DNA of 48,522 bases from Patescibacteria group bacterium (GTDB lineage: Bacteria; Patescibacteriota; Microgenomatia; UBA1400; PJMF01). The position numbers and the translations under genes were made by a program. Under the pieces are notes generated by a model. That model was not told where the DNA came from. It ran no database searches and worked only from the letters and a program-made list of their open reading frames with translations. The number at the start of each line of letters is the position of its first letter. The stretch's first letter is position 1. Below, one piece after another: positions 28,180-37,637 of the stretch. The DNA lies in contig JAHJTF010000021.1 in the NCBI GenBank assembly GCA_018830045.1, forward strand, positions 1 through 48,522. Reading direction: 5' to 3'.

Positions 28180-28406
28180 TCGTTTTTCAGCTTCACAGGG
28201 TCAATTTTCCCACTCTTTTCGTCTTCGACTATTTTATGCGCGGCCATATGAGCGACGGCGTGTTTCTCTTCAAGGTATTTGACTGCATCCCCACGCGCAC
28301 TTGATTTGCCCTCAGCTTTAAGAAAGCGCATTGCTGTCTCGATATCTTGTTCTGTCATCTGGTACCCAGTATTCTGTGTCATATGATCGAAGTATAGCAC
28401 TTTCAT
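28176..28406 (-). CDS. Small hypothetical protein, 76 aa
   Basis: ORF track; ATGA overlap with upstream PLD gene. Confidence 0.5.
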   Translation of the reverse strand: MKVLYFDHMTQNTGYQMTEQDIETAMRFLKAEGKSSARGDAVKYLEEKHAVAHMAAHKIVEDEKSGKIDPVKLKND

Positions 28407-28840
28407 ATATACCTCCCAAAATGTAAGAAATTAAACATATCGATGGCGTATCCACCACCCTCAAAACGGCGCATAATCTCTCTGCTATGTATTTGCGATA
28501 AGATATTCAAACTACCCTCCCAGAGGATTGAGCGATCAATGATTGCCAGTTTCCGGTGATGGTTGCCAGTACACACAAAAACTTGTATGCCTACGGTCTC
28601 TAGAGCTTGAATCTCCGCCTCAGACTGTGTCTCATACCCACCACTATGTTCATTGGGGTCACGAGTCATAATATAGATCTTTACTCCTCTGACATAGAGC
28701 CTTCTCAAGGTAGGCCAAAGTGTCTTCATCCGAGCTGAGGTTATAAACGGACTTTCTATAATAACCTCATTTTGGCACTGGTCTAAATCCGTAAGGAATT
28801 GGCTGTAAAATGTCTTTTCATCATAGAGTGAGGAGATCAT
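28403..28840 (-). CDS. Phospholipase D-like (single HKD) protein
   Basis: HHRKLAIIDRSILWEGSLNILS (HxKx4D...GSxN); strong SD GAGGAGGT upstream. Confidence 0.8.
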   Translation of the reverse strand: MISSLYDEKTFYSQFLTDLDQCQNEVIIESPFITSARMKTLWPTLRRLYVRGVKIYIMTRDPNEHSGGYETQSEAEIQALETVGIQVFVCTGNHHRKLAIIDRSILWEGSLNILSQIHSREIMRRFEGGGYAIDMFNFLHFGRYI

Positions 28841-28986
28841 ACCTTTACCTCCTCATCATCAAAGAATACTACTTTGCCATCTACCTCTGTAAAACCTAAT
28901 TCTTGGAGTTTATAATACGTCTTGAGAATACTGTCGAATATAGGTTCCGCCTGTGATACAGTGGGCTCACTTTTACCTAATCTAAA
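28837..28986 (-). pseudogene. 5'-truncated ORF, first gene of the PLD operon: FRLGKSEPTVSQAEPIFDSILKTYYKLQELGFTEVDGKVVFFDDEEVKV
   Basis: Open frame with no usable start, overlapping the PLD ATG by ATGA and running into the element edge. Confidence 0.5.
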
Positions 28987-29684
28987 TCAAACTCGGTTCT
29001 ATTTTTATCTAAAATTGCTGACTTACTTGAACCTCCACAATATTTTGTTATTAACTGGGCCATCTGCGTCATCGCCTCATTTAACTCATCTTTTTCAACC
29101 GGAGGTAAACCCTCAATTACCACAACAGCTCTCTTAGTATCTTCTGTTAGCTTAGTTCTATCAACTTCCTTCCAGTTCCATCGGCGACAAATTGTTCCTA
29201 TATCATCTTTATAAATCACTTCATTTGGGTGGGGAGCTCTAGTCTCACTTTCTCCCAAAAGAATCACGGGTTTTTCTTTTTCGCATGCAATTCCTAAAAC
29301 AATATCTCCTTTAATTTGATCAATGTTTTCGCCTCCTACAGGAACAAGGAAACATAATGAAATTATGTTATAGATATCAACTAACTTATTGATATGTCTT
29401 ACATTCTCACCATTAGAGATTCTTCTAATCAGGTTTTCAATTGAAGATGGGTATTTCTTTGGCTTAGCACCAAACTTGCGATAAGCATCCCTCCAAGATG
29501 CAATTTTTGGGTATTCTATAATTGAAGTATCACCCAATAACTCTAAAGCTCTATCTTCTGCTCGTCTAAGTAATGTAGTTATTTCCTGATCTGATCCCGA
29601 ATTATTTATATTTGATAGAGCCAAAACAGCCAGTTTAACCTCTGGATAATTAATAAATATTTCTGGCTGAATTCTTATTTTCAT
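28977..29684 (-). CDS. B3/B4 tRNA-binding domain protein
   Basis: SWRDAYRKFGAKPKKYPSSIENLIRRI, NKLVDIYNIISLCFLVPVGGENIDQIKGDIVL, pattern of phenylalanyl-tRNA synthetase beta B3/B4. Confidence 0.85.
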   Translation of the reverse strand: MKIRIQPEIFINYPEVKLAVLALSNINNSGSDQEITTLLRRAEDRALELLGDTSIIEYPKIASWRDAYRKFGAKPKKYPSSIENLIRRISNGENVRHINKLVDIYNIISLCFLVPVGGENIDQIKGDIVLGIACEKEKPVILLGESETRAPHPNEVIYKDDIGTICRRWNWKEVDRTKLTEDTKRAVVVIEGLPPVEKDELNEAMTQMAQLITKYCGGSSKSAILDKNRTEFDLD

Positions 29685-29743
29685 AGTGCCCTCATTATAT
29701 CAATAAGATTTCAATTCCTTACCTTGTTATAATTATTTTCAAT

Positions 29744-30388
29744 CCCGGAGTTCTAGTTGCTCCCCAAAGACAAACTGCTTTGCTAGCCCAACAATCTGCG
29801 TTAGTATCCATTCTTTCCAAAGGATTTTTGGAATTAGGGGTTGGTGTGGGTTGGAATAAAGCTAAATATGAAGCCTTAGGACAAGACTTTCACACCAGAG
29901 GTCAAAGACTTAATGAGCAAATAGTTTTATTAAGAAAACTCTGGACAGAGGGAGTGGTTACTTACACTTTAGCGCATGAAGTCATTGATCAAATGGCAAT
30001 TAACCCTCTCCCTGATTCACCGATTCCTATCTGGGCTGGCGGGTGGTCGAAAAAAGCTATTGATAGAGCTGCAAAATTGGCTGATGGCTGGATTCCAATG
30101 GATAATGTTGAGAAAGTAATGATACTCAAAAAACTGTTATTAGAGCGGCTAGAGAAATATGGACGTGATCCGGAAACTTTTAAGATCATGGGCAGGGTGA
30201 CTCTGGGAACTAAACCAATGAAGGAATGCATTACTGACTACTTTAAATGGATAGAAGGAGGCGTGAGTCACATTGCACTTAGCACTACTGGCCACCAAGA
30301 AAGCGATCGATACTACCACCAGGAGCTGATTGTAGAATTTTTAGAAAGCACACGTAATTATAGACATAAAAAGACTAATATAATTTAA
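29744..30388 (+). pseudogene. 5'-truncated luciferase-like (LLM class) flavin/F420-dependent oxidoreductase
   Basis: Frame reads PGVLVAPQRQTALLAQQSALVSILSKGFLELGVGVGWNKAKYEALGQDFHTRGQRL; N-terminal part of the family is absent and no natural start is present. Confidence 0.75.
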
Positions 30389-30397
30389 ATCTATCAA

Positions 30398-32206
30398 TTA
30401 TTTTTTACCCCTCTCTCCTTTATTAAGAATCTTCTTTCTTAATCTGAGACTAAGCGGAGTTACTTCTAGAAGCTCATCATTTTCTATAAAATCTAAAGAC
30501 TGCTCCAAGCTCAACTGCATAGGAGTGTTTAATACCACCGCGATATCAGCATTAGAACGAAAGTTAGTTAATTTTTTAGCCTTACAAGCATTCATATCAA
30601 TATCATCACCAGTTTTTGCTAGCCCAATGATCATCCCTTCATAAATTTTCTCACCGGCTTTAATAAAAGGAATCCCTCTCTCTTGAATGCTGGCCAAAGC
30701 ATAGGCAGTTGATTGTCCAGAATCAGTGGCGACTAAAACGCCATTTCTTAATTTTTTCATCTGATTACCAACCACGGGAAAATATCCCAAGAATCGAGGT
30801 TCAAATAGACCATTGCCTCTAGTTCTACTTAAGATAGACGATCTGAAACCAAGTAAATTCTTACTGCTAATACGATAAATAATATGAGCCACACCCTTAC
30901 TATCGGTATGACTATCTTGAAGATTAGCCTGACGCTTGCCTAATTCTTCTGTGACTACACCCACGTACTCTTGAATAATGCGAATAGTTAGTTCTTCAAC
31001 TGGTTCATGTTTTTGCCCGTCAATTTCTTTATAGATAACTTGTGGCTTAGAGACTTCCATCTCATAACCTTCGCGTCTCATGTTTTCTATTAATACCGCT
31101 AGGTGGAGCTCGCCTCTGCCTGAAATAACAAAGCCTTTACCTTGCGTATTTTCTTTTATTTTCAATCCAATGTTGATTTTTTTCTCACGCAGTAAGCGAT
31201 CATTAATTTGACGAACAGTCACAAACTCCCCTTCGCGGCCAGCAAAGGGAGAGCTATTAGGAGCCAGTTGAATTTTCAGCGTAGGTTCGCTAATCTCAAT
31301 CAAAGCTAACCCACTAGTTAGGGCAGGATCAACCAAAGTCTGACCAATTTTAATTTTATCCATACCTGTAATAGCAACAATATCTCCTGCGAAGGCTTCG
31401 CTAACTTCAACCCGATCTAGACCCTTATTGGTAAATAATTGAGCGACTTTGCATTTACCTACTTTTTCGTTTTCTGACAAAATATTAAGTTTATCTTCTT
31501 TTCTAACAACGCCTTGTAAAATTTTACCAATGGCATAAGTGCCTTTATAGCTATCAAAATCTAAATTAACTACCTGCATCTTAAAAGGCAAAGATAAATC
31601 TGCTTGGGGAGCGGGAATGGTATTAATAATTGTCTCAAAAAGAGGCTCGAGGTTGGCATCTTCACTAAAATCATCTGGTAACTGGATCCAACTCTTGCCA
31701 GAGATTCCTGAAGTATAAATCACCGGGAAATTTAACTGCTCGTCATTATCTACTAAGCTTAGAAATAACTCTTCAGTTTGACTTAAAACTTTCTGAGGAT
31801 CGGCTAATTTTTTATCAATTTTATTGATAACAACGATCATTTTGAGATTATTTTTAAAAGCCTGTTCTAAGACAAAGCGAGTTTGAGGCAGAGGCCCTTC
31901 TGCGGCATCAACCACCAAAAGCGCACCGTCCGCCATATTTATCACCCGCTCTACCTCACCACTAAAATCAGCATGGCCCGGAGTATCAATGATATTTATC
32001 TTATAGTCCTTATAAAGGACTGCAGTATTTTTAGCCAAAATAGTAATCCCTTTTTCTCTTTCTAATTCATTAGAGTCAAGAATAGTGGACTGGCTCATCT
32101 CCATTTGATTGTCACGAAACAAATGTGTTTGCTTGAGCATCCCGTCAATCAAGGTAGTTTTCCCATGATCAACGTGAGCAATAATAGCAATATTTCTGAT
32201 TTTCAT
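30398..32206 (-). CDS. typA: Translational GTPase TypA/BipA
   Basis: AIIAHVDHGKTTLIDGMLKQ, REKGITILAKN, DTPGHADFSGEVERV; C-terminal TypA domain. Confidence 0.97.
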   Translation of the reverse strand: MKIRNIAIIAHVDHGKTTLIDGMLKQTHLFRDNQMEMSQSTILDSNELEREKGITILAKNTAVLYKDYKINIIDTPGHADFSGEVERVINMADGALLVVDAAEGPLPQTRFVLEQAFKNNLKMIVVINKIDKKLADPQKVLSQTEELFLSLVDNDEQLNFPVIYTSGISGKSWIQLPDDFSEDANLEPLFETIINTIPAPQADLSLPFKMQVVNLDFDSYKGTYAIGKILQGVVRKEDKLNILSENEKVGKCKVAQLFTNKGLDRVEVSEAFAGDIVAITGMDKIKIGQTLVDPALTSGLALIEISEPTLKIQLAPNSSPFAGREGEFVTVRQINDRLLREKKINIGLKIKENTQGKGFVISGRGELHLAVLIENMRREGYEMEVSKPQVIYKEIDGQKHEPVEELTIRIIQEYVGVVTEELGKRQANLQDSHTDSKGVAHIIYRISSKNLLGFRSSILSRTRGNGLFEPRFLGYFPVVGNQMKKLRNGVLVATDSGQSTAYALASIQERGIPFIKAGEKIYEGMIIGLAKTGDDIDMNACKAKKLTNFRSNADIAVVLNTPMQLSLEQSLDFIENDELLEVTPLSLRLRKKILNKGERGKK

Positions 32207-32312
32207 ATAATCAATTCTTCAATCTCTAAATTATTCGGATTTACGGGATGAAAGCGGGATGAAAGTAAATATTATAGCTTGAGATGAGGATAAATGTAAG
32301 TGCTGATATTCT

Positions 32313-32522
32313 CTAAAGCTGTTGTAGATAACTTCGCACAGTTGGATATCTAACCAAATTTTTGGATCTTTTAACTTCATCTTTGTCATATTTCTCCAGT
32401 TTAATTAGAGCATCGCCATGTCTAGAGACAATGCTACCAATACCCCTATCAACCTCACTCTTAGTTTTTCTACTGGAAAAGTAAGGCCTGATGCTAGAAA
32501 AAAATTGAATAATTAAATTCAT
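32313..32522 (-). CDS. Hypothetical small protein
   Basis: ORF track only. Confidence 0.35.
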   Translation of the reverse strand: MNLIIQFFSSIRPYFSSRKTKSEVDRGIGSIVSRHGDALIKLEKYDKDEVKRSKNLVRYPTVRSYLQQL

Positions 32523-32594
32523 TTATATAACCTTCCTCAACTATTCTAACTGAAATTTATACTAATGTCATCATAATTTTGGTATCATATCCCT

Positions 32595-34859
32595 ATGAAT
32601 GAATTGAGTAAGCAAAGTGATGTATTAAATCAGATCGAAGCATCTCAAAAAATTACAGATTTACTTCTTATCCATGGCGGAATCCTGAGAGATGAGCAGT
32701 TATTATTGGCAAATTTTGAACTCACCATTATCAATAAAGTCATTGAGCTACTTTCAAACCCCAACGAGCGATACTGGTGCACGGCTGAAGAATACCAATA
32801 TTTAGTGCGGGGTCTTAGCTCTGAAATGTCAGACAAATATAAAGAGGCTATCGGATTGGCATTTAATCAAGGAATTGAAGACTTTAATGTTATTACGCCT
32901 GTTTTGCAAAAATTAATGGACAAGAATCAAGAACAATTCAGCAACTATGATAACGAAATTGATTTCTCAGTCTTAATTACTACAGACCCAGAAATGCTTG
33001 CAAAAATAAACGGGGCTAGAAGAGCAATTAAATCAGGTGCAGAGAGAGTAAGGAGGGGTAAGAGAAATAGACGCGCTCCAACTGAAGAAGAAGCTCCCGA
33101 ATTATCCCAACTTCCATTTCAGGAAATACTCAATAATGCCTATAATTATGCCTTAGCAATCTTATCAATTCCAGATAAAGAGGTACAGATAGCAGCCTTA
33201 AATATATTTGAAGAATTAACTATTGATAAAATTGATAATAGCCCTAATCCTTTTGATGTCTTAATCTTTATAGAAAGATTTCATCCTGAAATTGATTCCA
33301 GAAGTAAATCTCAACAAACAACCATTGCTTTTGAATCAATTGGGGCTTATATCTCCAGAGATTTATTTGCAAGAGTTGATGATGCGGGACAAATCATATC
33401 GGCTGCAATTAATCCCGACCGCCCTTACTTACAACCATTTTTGCCTGCTAATCATCAAATGATGAAGGCTAGAATTGCAATCCTACGGGCAATTTTTGAT
33501 CAAGTTAAACCGGAAACAACCGCAAATGTATTCTCAAGAAATTTAGATAGCCAGCCCGGACTTATCACTAGAAAAGCTTTACTAGAAAACACATCCGCAC
33601 CTCCTCCCATATTTTGTGAGCGCCCAGATAGTTTTATTGATCAACCACTAGCTGACAGAATAATTGCACTATGCTTAAACGGCGAATTGGAAATCTTAAG
33701 ATCAAATGGAAAACATGATGGTTTTGTGGTGCCTTCAGCAAAATCAGGATCTGGAGAGAACGTTTTATTAACCTGGGAAAATGGAATAACTCGGAGTCAA
33801 ATACCAAAAAATGACAATCATGCATCTGCAATTGAATCTCATTTACCTCAACTAGCTACTCTCTTTAAAGAAAATCTCCGCGTCTCTGAAATTGCTGTTT
33901 TGCTAGCCTTTTTGAGACCAAAAATTGAATTAGATTCAGTAACATCGCTAAACGAATTAAAAGATGAGGCTAGAGGAGGCATGTACCCCATTTCTAAACG
34001 CGGAGTAACCATTCAACTTGATTCTAGCAATAAAAAAGATGCTCTTTTATTAAAAACAGGCTTAAGTCAAATTACTTTTAAAAGAATTGCCAACAACCGA
34101 TCTTTAAAAACAATTGTTAGATTTGGCCGCAGAGATCTTATGTTTACTATTGATGAAGATATGAACGCTCCTGAATTAGAAAATTTAGCAGTGGCGGAGA
34201 AAGAGTGGCTGCAACGAGTGATTTTTTCTTATTTAGTAGCAATAAAAAATAGGGATATTTATCAACACAAACCAATGGCGCCAAATGAACAAACGAATGG
34301 AGATGAAGATCTAACCACACTCACTCAACCAGGTAAGACAAAAGAAGCTCCAAAAGGCCACGAAGGTTCCAGTGGCTCATATTTGTTTGTCTTGCCATAC
34401 TCACATCGACCCAAAGAATGGGATGATCCATACTCAGCAATTAATCTAGAAGTCAGAGAGGAAGTTGGCTACTCACTACTTGAGCTCAACCTTCACTTTG
34501 CCCTCGCTCAAAAGGACACTGGGTATTTGCAGGCTTTTCAGGACGAAACGTTGAAAAGAATTCTAGTCTCTTCACTTAAGAGACTAGAGGGCAAAAATTT
34601 TCCTGAAAATTGGAGTAGCACAAGAGCCGAAGAAATTAGACAAAAAATTAATGCTTTTATGTTAGGCGAAACTGCAGAAAGCACTTTTAAAAACCCAATT
34701 CCGGATATTATTATTAGTGAGTTTAGCGTTCAGGATCCAGAAAAATTGGCCATGATCGGCTTTAGACATGAGCCAGAAGATCCTGCTGGACCACCACTAA
34801 GGCTAAAATTTGCTACAGTATCAGAAAATTTGTTTAAAAATATAGAAAACAAAGATTGA
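32595..34859 (+). CDS. Large (754 aa) protein of unknown function
   Basis: Long ORF with good codon usage and -10-like TATCAT 6 nt before ATG; no recognised motif. Confidence 0.75.
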   Translation: MNELSKQSDVLNQIEASQKITDLLLIHGGILRDEQLLLANFELTIINKVIELLSNPNERYWCTAEEYQYLVRGLSSEMSDKYKEAIGLAFNQGIEDFNVITPVLQKLMDKNQEQFSNYDNEIDFSVLITTDPEMLAKINGARRAIKSGAERVRRGKRNRRAPTEEEAPELSQLPFQEILNNAYNYALAILSIPDKEVQIAALNIFEELTIDKIDNSPNPFDVLIFIERFHPEIDSRSKSQQTTIAFESIGAYISRDLFARVDDAGQIISAAINPDRPYLQPFLPANHQMMKARIAILRAIFDQVKPETTANVFSRNLDSQPGLITRKALLENTSAPPPIFCERPDSFIDQPLADRIIALCLNGELEILRSNGKHDGFVVPSAKSGSGENVLLTWENGITRSQIPKNDNHASAIESHLPQLATLFKENLRVSEIAVLLAFLRPKIELDSVTSLNELKDEARGGMYPISKRGVTIQLDSSNKKDALLLKTGLSQITFKRIANNRSLKTIVRFGRRDLMFTIDEDMNAPELENLAVAEKEWLQRVIFSYLVAIKNRDIYQHKPMAPNEQTNGDEDLTTLTQPGKTKEAPKGHEGSSGSYLFVLPYSHRPKEWDDPYSAINLEVREEVGYSLLELNLHFALAQKDTGYLQAFQDETLKRILVSSLKRLEGKNFPENWSSTRAEEIRQKINAFMLGETAESTFKNPIPDIIISEFSVQDPEKLAMIGFRHEPEDPAGPPLRLKFATVSENLFKNIENKD

Positions 34860-34868
34860 TAAATAGCA

Positions 34869-36347
34869 TCATACTTGTTCATTCTTAACTCTAAACACTT
34901 CGCCCGTTTCTAGGTTTGCTATGATTAAATCTCCATCTCGTAAAATTTTAGTCGCGTTGCCAGTTCCCACGATACAGGGTTTGTTCATTTCACGACTTAA
35001 AATTGAAGCATGACATAGAATACCTCCTTCATCAGTTATGAACCCGCTAGCTTTCTTCATAGCTGAAACAAAATTAGGAGTTGTCATTGTCGCCACAATT
35101 ATCTCTCCTTCTTTAACTTTAGATAACTGGGCAGTGTTTAGTACAACTCTAACTAACCCCTTGATTAAATTTGTTGGTCTATTAGCAACCGTACCTTTTA
35201 TTCTAGTTCCTAATTTATCTTGATCATCTAGAAACTTTTTAAACTCCAGAGCTCCATTTCCAGAAAGGTGATAAAGCTGATCATTAATACAAATGGCAGC
35301 AAAAGCTTTTTTTCTTGCCGCCATCACATCTGAATTTGGATACTTTCCAGTAATCAAGTCATCAACTGAAAATAGTAGACACTCATGTTTTTTATAACCC
35401 TCTTGCTGTAGAAAAAAATCTAAATACTGGACTACCGTACTAAAAGCCTGATTATAAATATCAGAACGATAAGTTCTCAGCCAAACATATCTTCTAGCAA
35501 TTTTAATTAATTTTTCTAAAATTTTACTAACCGCCATAGATCTGAGAACTCTATCCGTTTCCTCCTTCATTTTTTGCTTATTTTCAAGAACCTGTTCCAA
35601 TTTTTTGGTTGGATTTTTAATCTTGTTTAGCTTATTTAATAGATCTGTCTTTTCCCAAAAATTACACCCTTCTTCACGAAACCCCATATGAGCATACTTA
35701 GATAAATGTCGATTTAGCAGCTCATCGTTTCTATCACCACAAGAAAAAACACTCGCCAACTCTAAAAATTCAATTTCTTCACAAAAATGCTGATTAGGCC
35801 TAGAGGGACAAGTAATTTTAATGGTGATCTCCTGCGCCTTTTGCTCATTTTTTACAGAATTTAATATTCTGTTTGTGATAACTCTTTCTAAAAGATTGCC
35901 TGAAGAAATAATAAAAGTAAAAAAAGGTACAAAGTCAATCATGCTAGCTAAAAAATTTTCAAAAACTTGACTTAACTCCACCCTGCTTAGTTTATGGGGT
36001 AAAATCTGGGTAAACTTTTGACTTTCTTTAATTAATTTGGCCCCAAGTTCTTCAGCTAAATTAGCTTTTTCATTTAAGAAATCAGCATCTCGCTGAAATG
36101 CTTCATTGATATACTTTTCTTCCAGCTTCAAAATATCCGGATCATCATAAAAAGCACCGGAAATACAAATCTCATTCCAATAATTAAATTTTCTACCCAT
36201 TATCCGCGAATAAGCAGTTTCATTTACAACTGGGATTGTCAATAAATCAACACTCAGGGGAACTACAGGCCTATCAACTGTTTTTTTAAAATTAATTCCC
36301 TCAGCTAGTTGCTTAATTTTATCCAATAAAAAATGTGGTTGAGCCAT
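34869..36347 (-). CDS. Protein with C-terminal PEP-utilising enzyme mobile (phosphohistidine swivel) domain
   Basis: GFITDEGGILCHASILSREMNKPCIVGTGNATKILRDGDLI. Confidence 0.8.
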   Translation of the reverse strand: MAQPHFLLDKIKQLAEGINFKKTVDRPVVPLSVDLLTIPVVNETAYSRIMGRKFNYWNEICISGAFYDDPDILKLEEKYINEAFQRDADFLNEKANLAEELGAKLIKESQKFTQILPHKLSRVELSQVFENFLASMIDFVPFFTFIISSGNLLERVITNRILNSVKNEQKAQEITIKITCPSRPNQHFCEEIEFLELASVFSCGDRNDELLNRHLSKYAHMGFREEGCNFWEKTDLLNKLNKIKNPTKKLEQVLENKQKMKEETDRVLRSMAVSKILEKLIKIARRYVWLRTYRSDIYNQAFSTVVQYLDFFLQQEGYKKHECLLFSVDDLITGKYPNSDVMAARKKAFAAICINDQLYHLSGNGALEFKKFLDDQDKLGTRIKGTVANRPTNLIKGLVRVVLNTAQLSKVKEGEIIVATMTTPNFVSAMKKASGFITDEGGILCHASILSREMNKPCIVGTGNATKILRDGDLIIANLETGEVFRVKNEQV

Positions 36348-36456
36348 AATAATTTATATTTTAGCACTAAATTTTTTTAGTTAAGAAACACTTTCTTGCA
36401 AAAGTCTCGTCAAACAATGATATAGTTAAAAAAGTACCTTTATTAAAGGAGATCTC

Positions 36457-36972
36457 ATGTGTAAAACTCTCACTGGCAAAAAGGCTCAGAATATAATTGC
36501 TAGGGTTGAAGAGCCATTCAAACAGCTTCCCCATCTTCCTGCCAGTCTAACTAACTTTTTTGTTAAAATCGCACCTTGGGGCGTAGCGTTAGGAGGAGTT
36601 TTTAGTATCACTGGTGCTATTGCCAGCCTTAGACTCAGTTTTGGAATGGGCTCAATTAGCAAAGTAATAAATAATTATCTAGAAGTTAGCCCCATATATT
36701 TCTTGCTCTCAGCTGTCTTAATGCTGGTTATAGCATTTTTGGCTTTTAAAGCTTTTGGGCCACTCAAAGAAAGAAAAATGGAGGGCTGGATTTATATTTT
36801 TTGGTCTAATATAGTCTCTGTCGTGCATTCGCTTTTAGGTCTAATTTTTATTTATCAATCAGGATTTAACTTAGTTATTAGTGCTCTAATTGGTTTTTAT
36901 TTACTCTTTGAAATCAAACCTGCTTACGAAGGAAAAATAACTCAAGGCGAAACCAAAAAGAAAAAAGACTAG
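36457..36972 (+). CDS. Multi-TM membrane protein of unknown function
   Basis: ORF with about 4 TM segments; SD AAAGGAGA. Confidence 0.6.
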   Translation: MCKTLTGKKAQNIIARVEEPFKQLPHLPASLTNFFVKIAPWGVALGGVFSITGAIASLRLSFGMGSISKVINNYLEVSPIYFLLSAVLMLVIAFLAFKAFGPLKERKMEGWIYIFWSNIVSVVHSLLGLIFIYQSGFNLVISALIGFYLLFEIKPAYEGKITQGETKKKKD

Positions 36973-37544
36973 CTTCGCGGTCTGGCTATGGCTACTGCTA
37001 CGTCCTTATTCCACAGATTAATCGTGTATAAAATTAGTACTTCTTGGGACTGAGAAAATAAATCGCTTAACTGGTCTATTAATAGAACTCTCGTTTCAAC
37101 GACAGAGTAACGATACCAACCACCATTACTACCAATGACAAAAATTTCATCTCCTAGTTGAGTTTGATTTAAATTATGTAAGCTGTAATCTTTATTTAAT
37201 CCTTGAATAACAATCGGCTGACCACGACCCACGCTGGCTGAATCACAAAGATGAACTGCCGGAGCCTCTAAACTAAAGATGGGCAAAAATTGTGCTTCTC
37301 CACGCTGTACCTTAGTATCGATACCCATATCCACACTTTTAATTCTATTTATCTCTACTCCGTTATATTCATTAGAAATTGTCGGTCTAGCTTGAATTTG
37401 ATGAGGATAAAAAGCCAAGATCACACCTAAGCCTAAACCTAATCCCAAGCCAGAGCTAACTATGAGATAGCCTTTTTTATTGGTAGTACTATTGAGACTT
37501 AATGAAATAAATTTCAAAAAACTATAAAAGGGCTGATCAAACAT
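36969..37544 (-). CDS. Sortase-fold protein lacking catalytic His and Cys
   Basis: PIVIQGLNKDYSLHNLNQTQLGDEIFV...YRYSVVETRVLLI...EVLILYTINLWNKDVAVAIARPR. Confidence 0.7.
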   Translation of the reverse strand: MFDQPFYSFLKFISLSLNSTTNKKGYLIVSSGLGLGLGLGVILAFYPHQIQARPTISNEYNGVEINRIKSVDMGIDTKVQRGEAQFLPIFSLEAPAVHLCDSASVGRGQPIVIQGLNKDYSLHNLNQTQLGDEIFVIGSNGGWYRYSVVETRVLLIDQLSDLFSQSQEVLILYTINLWNKDVAVAIARPRS

Positions 37545-37637
37545 TATTTGATTATATCAAAAGATACTAAATTATTGATATATTAATAATAATTTTATTA
37601 AGAGTCATCATTTGACTCAAAACTTGATAAAATAAAA

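Larger units (their letters stand above)
16421..28975. mobile_element. Putative serine-recombinase integrative element at the tRNA-Glu 3' end
   Basis: tRNA-overlapping integrase, Replic_Relax-like protein, Type III RM cargo, XRE regulator, truncated ORF at right edge, 10/12 direct repeat of the tRNA end at 28959-28970. Confidence 0.7.

Noticed and set aside
16421-28975. CRISPR array within the element
   Set aside because: No regularly spaced direct repeats and no cas-like genes seen
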